NCBI RefSeq assembly: GCF_024585285.1 | Contig: NZ_CP040755.1 | Span: forward strand, 2,976,001 to 3,040,000 | Direction of reading: 5' to 3' | Origin: Colwellia sp. M166 | GTDB taxonomy: Bacteria; Pseudomonadota; Gammaproteobacteria; Enterobacterales; Alteromonadaceae | Length of the DNA: 64,000 nt | In this document: in pieces, positions 57,656-64,000 of the stretch | Layout: each line of letters starts with the position of its first letter | Numbering within the stretch: position 1 is the stretch's first letter | Program-made: the position numbers and the translations under genes | Notes under the pieces: generated by a model | Told to the model about the DNA's origin: nothing | Databases searched by the model: none | What the model saw: the letters and a program-made list of their open reading frames with translations, nothing else

Positions 57656-60451
57656 TTATACCATTTTAATCGGTACGTACTTAGTGCTCATCTCTTCTGT
57701 AGGAGGAGCGAAGCGAGTTAAGTCAATACCTTCAACAGCAGCTTTATATTCTTCTAATGATGGGAAACGGCCAAGTACAGCTGAAAGCACAACTAGAGGT
57801 GTTGAACCTAGTAATGATTCACCTTTTTTCTCAGCAGTATCGGCAACAACACGACCTTGGAATAAACGCGTTGATGTTGCGATAACCGTATCGCCAGGTT
57901 CAGCTTTTTCTTGGTTACCCATACATAAGTTACAACCTGGGCGTTCTAAATACATAATGTTTTCATATTTAGTACGTGCTTCGCCTTTCGGGTTAGCATC
58001 ATCAAATTCAAAGCCTGAGTATTTTTTAAGAATATCCCAGTCACCTTCAGCTTTTAACTCATCAACTATGTTGTAAGTTGGTGGCGCAACAACTAATGGC
58101 GCTTTAAATGATACGCTGCCGTTTTGCTGTTCAATGTTACGTAACATTTGAGCGATGATTTGCATGTCGCCTTTATGTACCATACAAGAGCCAACGAATG
58201 CTAAGTCTACTGGCTTGTCGTTGTAGTATGACACTGGACGAATAACATCATGTGTATAACGTTTTGAGGCATCGTCGTTGTTTACATCAGGATCAGCAAT
58301 CATTGGTTGGTCGATAACATCTAAGTCGATAACAACTTCTGCATAGTATTTAGCTGCGTCGTCCGGTGCTAGTGCTGGACTAGTGCCTGATTTAACTTCT
58401 TCAATACGCTTGTTAGCTAATGCGATTAAACCGGTAAGCGTTTTAGCTTCGTTTTCCATACCCTTGTCGATCATGATTTGGATACGGCTCTTAGCAAGCT
58501 CGATTGACTTAATTAAGGTTTCATCATTAGAGATACAGATTGAAGCTTTTGCCTTCATTTCTGCAGACCAATCAGTGAAAGTAAATGCTTGGTCAGCCAT
58601 TAATGTACCAATATGCACTTCAATGATACGACCTTGGAAGACGTTTTCGCCGCCAAATTGCTTAAGCATTTGTGCTTGTGTTGCATGCACAACATCACGG
58701 AAATCCATGTGAGCTTGCATTTTGCCTTTAAAGGTAACTTTAACCGACTCTGGAATTGGCATCGCTGCCTCACCTGTCGCCAGTGCAATGGCAACAGTAC
58801 CTGAGTCGGCGCCAAATGCGACACCTTTAGACATACGCGTATGCGAGTCACCACCAATGATGATAGCGCGGTCATCGACAGTAATATCATTTAATACTTT
58901 ATGAATTACGTCAGTCATCGCGTGGTAAACACCTTTAGGGTCACGCGCTGTGATTAGGCCAAACTTGTTCATGAAACTCATGAGCTTAGGAATGTTAGCT
59001 TTAGCTTTGCTATCCCAAACTGATGCAGTGTGACAACCAGATTGATATGCACCGTCAACTAAAGGAGAGATAGTTGATGCTGCCATCGCTTCTAGCTCTT
59101 GGCAAGTCATCGGGCCGGTAGTGTCTTGTGAGCCAACAATGTTCACTTTAACGCGCACATCTGAACCGGCATGAAGATCGGTTTCAGAAAGAACACCAAC
59201 AGCATTTCTGTTGAATATTTTTTCAACGGCTGTCAGGCCTTGACCTGCATGTGAAATTTCTTTCGAAGCAGCATAAACAAGTTTAGTGGCTACGCCTAAA
59301 GCTTCAGAGGCAAAGGTTTGTAGTTTCTTACCAAATACAACAGCGTAAGAGCCGCCAGCTTTCATGAATTCTACTTTTTGCGGGGTAAAGGCTGAAGAGA
59401 TGTCAGCTAGTTCTTTATCACCGTTTAATAGTTTCTTCGCTTTAGTATCAATCGTTAACACAGTACCAGTGGCAACTGAGTAAGCTTCTTCTAAAACAGC
59501 ATCGCCATTTTCGTCAACAACGTTATTACCATTGGCATCTACTTTCTTAACCCAGTTTTTAAGATCAAGACCAATACCACCAGTGACATCAACAGTCGTT
59601 AAGAAGATTGGAGAAATACCGTTAGTACCTGCAACTACAGGTGCAATGTTAATAAATGGTACATATGGACTTGCTTGTTTACCGGCCCAAAGTGCCACGT
59701 TGTTAACACCAGACATACGAGAAGAACCAACGCCCATCGTGCCTTTTTCCGCAATAAGCATAACTTTTGCTTTCGGGTGCTTAGCTTGTAATGCTTGTAT
59801 TTCTTTTTGTGCTTCTGGCGTGATCATACACTGGCCGTGTAACTCACGGTCAGCACGAGAATGTGCTTGGTGACCTGGAGAAAGTAAATCAGTTGAGATA
59901 TCGCCTTCACCAGCAATATAAGTTACAACTTCAATTTTTTCTTCAATGTCAGGTAGTTTTGTGAAAAATTCAGCTGCGGCATAACTTTCTAAAAGCTCTT
60001 TAGCAACGGCATTGCCTGCTTTAAACGCGTCTTCAAGACGAGCTGTATCAGCATCGTATAAGAATACTTGAGTTTTTAATACGTTAGAAGCTGGTGTCGA
60101 TAATGCTGAATCGTCACTTAATGCTAGGTCAAGTAGTGCTTCGATAGATGGGCCACCTTTCATGTGCGACAGCAATTCAAAGGCAAATTCAGGTGTTATC
60201 TCTGCTACAACTTCTTCACCTAAAATGATTTTTTTCAAAAAGGCGGCTTTTTCACCGGCGGCACTGGTAGTACCTGGTAAGGTGTTATAGATAAAGAAGT
60301 TCAAAGAATCTTCGCGGTGTGCGTGTCCTTGATCTTTAATTTGCTCAATGATTTCCGCTAATAACTCAGCACTATCGATAGGCTTAGGTGCTAAACCTAG
60401 CTCATTTTTACGATTTTCAATTTCTGCTATATATTCTAAATACAGGCTCAT
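57656..60451 (-). CDS. AcnB-family aconitase, Bacteroidota-like long form
   Basis: 931 residues, longer than the 865 of proteobacterial AcnB. The N-terminal HEAT-like AcnB domain (about 5-160) is followed by a swivel-type domain with SSRMSGVNN (about 242-250) and the catalytic aconitase domain. Iron-sulphur ligands are Cys in GSCMVHKGDM and two in PGCNLCMGNQ, and GGDSHTRMSKG is the aconitase motif. It resembles the AcnB proteins I remember from Bacteroidota far more than the neighbouring AcnB. It could be a second aconitase or a 2-methylisocitrate dehydratase. Divergent from acnB. Confidence 0.9.
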   Translation of the reverse strand: MSLYLEYIAEIENRKNELGLAPKPIDSAELLAEIIEQIKDQGHAHREDSLNFFIYNTLPGTTSAAGEKAAFLKKIILGEEVVAEITPEFAFELLSHMKGGPSIEALLDLALSDDSALSTPASNVLKTQVFLYDADTARLEDAFKAGNAVAKELLESYAAAEFFTKLPDIEEKIEVVTYIAGEGDISTDLLSPGHQAHSRADRELHGQCMITPEAQKEIQALQAKHPKAKVMLIAEKGTMGVGSSRMSGVNNVALWAGKQASPYVPFINIAPVVAGTNGISPIFLTTVDVTGGIGLDLKNWVKKVDANGNNVVDENGDAVLEEAYSVATGTVLTIDTKAKKLLNGDKELADISSAFTPQKVEFMKAGGSYAVVFGKKLQTFASEALGVATKLVYAASKEISHAGQGLTAVEKIFNRNAVGVLSETDLHAGSDVRVKVNIVGSQDTTGPMTCQELEAMAASTISPLVDGAYQSGCHTASVWDSKAKANIPKLMSFMNKFGLITARDPKGVYHAMTDVIHKVLNDITVDDRAIIIGGDSHTRMSKGVAFGADSGTVAIALATGEAAMPIPESVKVTFKGKMQAHMDFRDVVHATQAQMLKQFGGENVFQGRIIEVHIGTLMADQAFTFTDWSAEMKAKASICISNDETLIKSIELAKSRIQIMIDKGMENEAKTLTGLIALANKRIEEVKSGTSPALAPDDAAKYYAEVVIDLDVIDQPMIADPDVNNDDASKRYTHDVIRPVSYYNDKPVDLAFVGSCMVHKGDMQIIAQMLRNIEQQNGSVSFKAPLVVAPPTYNIVDELKAEGDWDILKKYSGFEFDDANPKGEARTKYENIMYLERPGCNLCMGNQEKAEPGDTVIATSTRLFQGRVVADTAEKKGESLLGSTPLVVLSAVLGRFPSLEEYKAAVEGIDLTRFAPPTEEMSTKYVPIKMV

Positions 60452-60641
60452 TTGATATTCTCTCTCTAGCTATAAGATGCTAATAACATGATCATTAGCT
60501 GGGACAAATTTTGGCGCTATTTTACCTGATTTTTTAACGACTATGAATCATTTGATAAAATAAACACTATTCATGGTGGTTATACCGGATAGAAGCTTTA
60601 GTTATGTTGATTATACTTTTCAATAATCTTCGCTTATATGC

Positions 60642-60680
60642 TTAAGCTGTTTATGCCAAACAAGCAGCTTAAACATAAAC
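60642..60680. other. Possible H-type pseudoknot or competing stems
   Basis: TTAAGCTG (60642-60649) pairs with CAGCTTAA (60665-60672). TTTATG (60650-60655) in the loop pairs with CATAAA (60674-60679) beyond the stem. The two stems are compatible as an H-type pseudoknot with a 9-nt connecting loop. Whether it is transcribed, and from which strand, is unknown. Confidence 0.35.
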
Positions 60681-60802
60681 TTGCTGATTCGCTCTAATCA
60701 TTTAGTCGTAGATGCAGTCCTCGTAAGAATCGCACATTATTGATTTAAAAGAATTATAAGTAACATTCATAGTAAGGATACAGTTGATGATTACCGCTGT
60801 AG

Positions 60803-60831
60803 TTCAATTAATGTACATGTTGTCGTATAAT
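60803..60831 (+). promoter_or_regulatory. Promoter candidate of acnB
   Basis: A perfect -10 TATAAT (60826-60831) has a weak -35 TTCAAT (60803-60808) at 17-bp spacing. A start near 60838 would give a leader of about 110 nt. Confidence 0.4.
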
Positions 60832-60947
60832 CGTAGTGAAAATTTTTTTAATCTTAGATACTTAACAAACTTAATTCGCGCCAACCTAATCAGGGCGGCT
60901 AAATAAAAGAATTAAGGTTAGCTATCCTTACCACAGAGGTGAACACC

Positions 60948-63539
60948 GTGCTTCAAGATTATCGTAAACATAGAGACGAACGCGCTGCTGAAGGTATTGT
61001 GCCAAAACCATTAGATGCTGAACAAACTGCAGCTTTGGTTGAATTAATTAAAGCACCACCAGCAGGTGAAGAAGAATTTTTAATTGATTTATTAACCAAT
61101 CGTGTGCCTGCCGGCGTTGATGATGCCGCTTATGTAAAAGCCGGGTTTTTAGCGGCAGTCACCAAAGGTGAAACATCTTCGCCCATTTTATCACCAGAGC
61201 AAGCAACGAAATTACTGGGCACTATGCTAGGTGGTTACAATATTCAACCGATGATCGAACTTTTAGATAACGACACGCTATCTGCTGCTGCCGCTGAAGG
61301 TTTGTCACATACTTTACTGATGTTCGATGCTTTCCATGATGTGCAAGAAAAAGCCCAAGCCGGTAATACTGCAGCTAAGCAAGTATTGCAATCTTGGGCT
61401 GATGCCGAGTGGTTTACCGCAAAAGAGAAAGTCGCGACAAAAATTACCGTTAAAGTATTTAAAGTAAGCGGTGAAACTAATACTGATGATTTATCACCAG
61501 CGCCAGATGCTTGGTCACGTCCTGATATTCCTTTACACGCAAAAGCTATGCTTAAAATTGAGCGTGAGGGTATTACACCGGATGAAGATGGTGTTGTTGG
61601 CCCGATTAAGCAACTTGAAGCGTTACAAAAAGATGGCATTCCATTGGCTTATGTTGGTGATGTTGTTGGTACCGGCTCTTCACGTAAGTCTGCCACTAAC
61701 TCAGTGCTTTGGTTTATGGGGGATGATATTCCTTGCATTCCTAACAAACGTAGTGGTGGTGTCTGTTTAGGCGGTAAAATTGCGCCTATTTTTTACAATA
61801 CCATGGAAGATTCAGGCGCATTACCGATTGAATTAGATGTGCAAAAAATGCATATGGGTGATGTTATCGACATCTATCCATATGAAGGTGTTGTTAAAAG
61901 TGCGACCGGTGAAGTTATCGCTGAATTTAAACTCAGCCCAGTGTTATTAGATGAAGTTCGTGCTGGTGGTCGTATTCCATTGATTATTGGTCGAGGTTTA
62001 ACGACCAGAGCTTGTGAAGCTTTAGGTTTACCTATGCCAGACTTGTTTGCTCAGCAAGCGCCAGTAACATCTTCAACTAAAGGTTTTACCTTAGCCCAGA
62101 AGATGGTCGGTAAGGCTTGTGGTGTTGATGGCGTTCGTGCTGGTCAATACTGTGAACCTAAAATGACCACCGTTGGCTCGCAAGATACCACCGGCCCTAT
62201 GACACGAGATGAATTAAAAGATCTCGCTTGTTTAGGTTTTTCAGCTGATTTAACCATGCAGTCTTTCTGCCATACTTCTGCTTATCCTAAGCCGGTTGAT
62301 GTCGTGACGCATCATACCTTACCAGATTTTATGATGGATCGTGGTGGTGTCTCACTGCGCCCAGGTGATGGTGTTATTCACTCATGGTTAAACCGTATGT
62401 TATTACCTGATACGGTTGGCACTGGTGGTGATTCACATACCCGTTTCCCGCTAGGTATTTCATTTCCTGCCGGCTCTGGTTTGGTCGCCTTTGCTGCCGC
62501 AACCGGTGTGATGCCGCTTGATATGCCTGAGTCAGTATTGGTACGTTTTAAAGGTGAAATGCAACCGGGTATCACCTTACGTGACTTAGTGCATGCTATT
62601 CCCTATTACGGCATTAAAAATGGTTTGTTAACGGTTGAAAAGGCGGGGAAAATTAATGAGTTCTCTGGCCGTGTATTAGAAATTGAAGGTTTGAAAGGCT
62701 TAACCGTTGAACAAGCATTTGAATTATCAGATGCTTCAGCTGAACGTTCAGCTGGCGGTTGTTCAATCAAGCTTGAAGAATCAGCTGTTGCTGAATATTT
62801 AAACTCCAACATTGTGATGTTGAAGTGGATGATCAGTGAAGGCTATGGTGATGTGCGAACGATTACGCGTCGTATCAAAGGTATGGAGGCATGGTTAGCT
62901 GAGCCATCATTGATGGCCGCCGACCCTGACGCTGAATACGCGCATATTATCGAGATAGATTTAGCTGATATTAAAGAGCCAATTGTTTGTTGTCCAAACG
63001 ATCCTGATGATGCAAAGCTGCTGTCAGAAGTTGCCGGCACTGCAATTGATGAAGTCTTCATTGGTTCATGTATGACCAATATTGGTCACTTCCGCGCTGC
63101 GGGTAAATTGATTGAAAACTTTGGCAAAATTTTACCCACACGTTTATGGGTTGCACCACCAACGAAAATGGATAGAGATCAATTAACGGCTGAAGGTTAT
63201 TACAGTATTTATGGCAAGGCAGGGGCTCGTATTGAAACGCCGGGTTGTTCATTGTGTATGGGTAATCAAGCGCGTGTTGAAGAAAAGTCTACTGTGCTGT
63301 CAACCTCAACACGTAACTTCCCTAACCGTTTAGGTAATGGCGCGAATGTATACTTAACCTCAGCTGAGTTAGCGGGTGTTGGTGCTATCTTAGGTAAGTT
63401 ACCGTCAGTTGATGAGTACATGATGTATGCGTCGAAAATTAATGCAACAGCAGCTGATACTTATCGTTACTTGAACTTTCACACTATGGATAGTTATACC
63501 AAGAAAGCTGAGACGGTAATTTTACAAGTAGAAGCTTAA
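60948..63539 (+). CDS. acnB: Aconitate hydratase B (bifunctional with 2-methylisocitrate dehydratase)
   Basis: 863 residues from the GTG at 60948, which has AGAGGT seven bases upstream and gives MLQDYRKHRDERAAEG, the pattern of E. coli AcnB. A GTG at 60939 adds three residues. HEAT-like, swivel and catalytic domains follow the family order. The swivel motif is TGSSRKSATN. The cluster ligands are Cys in GSCMTNIGHF and two in PGCSLCMGNQ. It isomerises citrate to isocitrate in the TCA cycle. Apo-AcnB of E. coli also binds mRNA. It keeps the E. coli map position after lpd. Confidence 0.97.
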   Translation: MLQDYRKHRDERAAEGIVPKPLDAEQTAALVELIKAPPAGEEEFLIDLLTNRVPAGVDDAAYVKAGFLAAVTKGETSSPILSPEQATKLLGTMLGGYNIQPMIELLDNDTLSAAAAEGLSHTLLMFDAFHDVQEKAQAGNTAAKQVLQSWADAEWFTAKEKVATKITVKVFKVSGETNTDDLSPAPDAWSRPDIPLHAKAMLKIEREGITPDEDGVVGPIKQLEALQKDGIPLAYVGDVVGTGSSRKSATNSVLWFMGDDIPCIPNKRSGGVCLGGKIAPIFYNTMEDSGALPIELDVQKMHMGDVIDIYPYEGVVKSATGEVIAEFKLSPVLLDEVRAGGRIPLIIGRGLTTRACEALGLPMPDLFAQQAPVTSSTKGFTLAQKMVGKACGVDGVRAGQYCEPKMTTVGSQDTTGPMTRDELKDLACLGFSADLTMQSFCHTSAYPKPVDVVTHHTLPDFMMDRGGVSLRPGDGVIHSWLNRMLLPDTVGTGGDSHTRFPLGISFPAGSGLVAFAAATGVMPLDMPESVLVRFKGEMQPGITLRDLVHAIPYYGIKNGLLTVEKAGKINEFSGRVLEIEGLKGLTVEQAFELSDASAERSAGGCSIKLEESAVAEYLNSNIVMLKWMISEGYGDVRTITRRIKGMEAWLAEPSLMAADPDAEYAHIIEIDLADIKEPIVCCPNDPDDAKLLSEVAGTAIDEVFIGSCMTNIGHFRAAGKLIENFGKILPTRLWVAPPTKMDRDQLTAEGYYSIYGKAGARIETPGCSLCMGNQARVEEKSTVLSTSTRNFPNRLGNGANVYLTSAELAGVGAILGKLPSVDEYMMYASKINATAADTYRYLNFHTMDSYTKKAETVILQVEA

Positions 63540-63630
63540 CTTGCAGTCTTGCTGCTGATTTATAGCACACTAGAGCGTAGGTTTTGGTGTGTTATTGAGC
63601 TATGTATTGGCTTAATGAAAATAACTATAA

Positions 63631-63667
63631 ACGTCGGTTGGTTTTTAAATCAATCGGCGTTTTTGTA
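63631..63667 (+). terminator. Intrinsic terminator of acnB
   Basis: ACGTCGGTTG (63631-63640) pairs with CAATCGGCGT (63651-63660) over 10 bp, with two G-U pairs. It is followed by TTTTTG. Confidence 0.75.
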
Positions 63668-63689
63668 TTTTATTTCAATTGTTATAAAA

Positions 63690-64000
63690 CTAATCGAGAG
63701 ACTTTTTAAAGCGCAAGGCCGCAACCATCAAGCCTAGTAAGGTGAAGCCGATTAACCATACCATGTCAAACGTCATATCAACTACGGCTACATCACGTAA
63801 AACAACGCCACGCACCAGTCGAATAAAATGAGTTGCCGGTAAACCTTCTGCGATGTACTGCGCTATTTCCGGCATACCTTCGTAAGGAAACATAAAGCCG
63901 GATAATAATATCGACGGAAGTAATATAAATACCGTCATTTGCATTGATTGTAATTGGTTTTTCGCTAACGTAGATATTACTAAACCTAGTACTAAACTTG
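63690..64000 (-). CDS. ABC-2 type transporter permease, C-terminal part
   Basis: About 103 residues; the frame is open to the window edge, so the N-terminal part lies outside. The visible part has LVISTLAKNQLQSMQMT, then FILLPSILLSGFMFPYEGMP, then LPATHFIRLVRGVVLRD, and a last membrane helix. This is the conserved C-terminal half of ABC-2 permeases of the YhhJ/YbhR type, usually drug or lipid exporters. The ATPase and membrane-fusion genes would be expected outside the window. Convergent with acnB. Confidence 0.85.
   Translation of the reverse strand, partial: SLVLGLVISTLAKNQLQSMQMTVFILLPSILLSGFMFPYEGMPEIAQYIAEGLPATHFIRLVRGVVLRDVAVVDMTFDMVWLIGFTLLGLMVAALRFKKSLD

Larger units (their letters stand above)
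60452..60938. other. Divergent intergenic region between the two aconitase genes
   Basis: 487 bp without a gene. It must hold promoters for both aconitase genes. Visible are a possible pseudoknot at 60642-60680 and a TATAAT element at 60826. No Fur box or clear ArcA/CRP site was recognised. Confidence 0.5.

Noticed and set aside
57630..58076. Long + strand open frame opposite the end of the long aconitase gene
   Set aside because: The aconitase reading frame on the - strand carries the family's cluster motifs throughout. The + strand frame is a shadow.

Overview
The window looks like a chromosomal segment of a marine gammaproteobacterium of the order Alteromonadales, most likely Colwelliaceae (Colwellia/Thalassotalea-like). 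This is inferred from the AT-rich composition, from protein sequences close to those I remember for Colwellia and Shewanella relatives, and from gene order. No database search was possible. From mraZ to acnB (about 16.5-63.5 kb) the order largely follows minute 2 of the Escherichia coli chromosome: the mra/dcw division cluster, lpxC, secA, mutT, yacG, zapD, coaE, the type IV pilus genes, nadC, ampD, ampE, pdhR, aceE, aceF, lpd, acnB. The main differences are dciA plus an M23 peptidase gene in the place of secM, and a second, very different AcnB-type aconitase next to acnB.

Layout. 0-4.2 kb: the end of a PGPGW membrane protein, a DUF3581 protein, a GIY-YIG protein, a DUF2797 protein and an HDOD-domain signalling protein, then a gene-free stretch with a palindrome and a 257-bp MITE-like element. 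4.1-5.9 kb: glnK-amtB behind a sigma-54-like promoter with two NtrC-type boxes. 6-9.5 kb: a Dyp-type peroxidase, argR, mdh and an unknown gene. 9.6-11.3 kb: an apparently intact IS1182-family element. 11.9-16.2 kb: a small membrane protein and an iron(III) ABC transporter operon behind a textbook Fur box.

16.4-34.6 kb: the complete division and cell-wall cluster mraZ-rsmH-ftsL-ftsI-murE-murF-mraY-murD-ftsW-murG-murC-ddlB-ftsQ-ftsA-ftsZ-lpxC, all on the + strand with frequent start/stop overlaps. Its promoter carries the 10-bp-spaced TGGG repeats expected for MraZ. 34.7-41.4 kb: dciA, an M23 peptidase, secA, mutT, yacG, zapD and coaE. 41.5-46.3 kb: pilD, pilC, pilB and pilA on the - strand. 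46.7-49.8 kb: nadC with an aspartic protease gene, and ampD and ampE. 50-57 kb: the pyruvate dehydrogenase locus pdhR-aceE-aceF-lpd with a PdhR operator. 57-63.5 kb: a small lipoprotein and two divergent AcnB-type aconitase genes. The window ends inside an ABC-2 permease gene.

The genes combine cell-envelope synthesis and division, secretion and pili, nitrogen and iron uptake, and entry into the TCA cycle (pyruvate dehydrogenase, aconitase, malate dehydrogenase). Most of the window is conserved core genome, and I see no clear undescribed multi-gene system. The best leads are the Bacteroidota-like second aconitase, a candidate pseudoknot between the two aconitase genes, the MITE-like family, a MaoC-like motif in the DUF3581 protein, and an FNR-like inverted repeat upstream of pilA.
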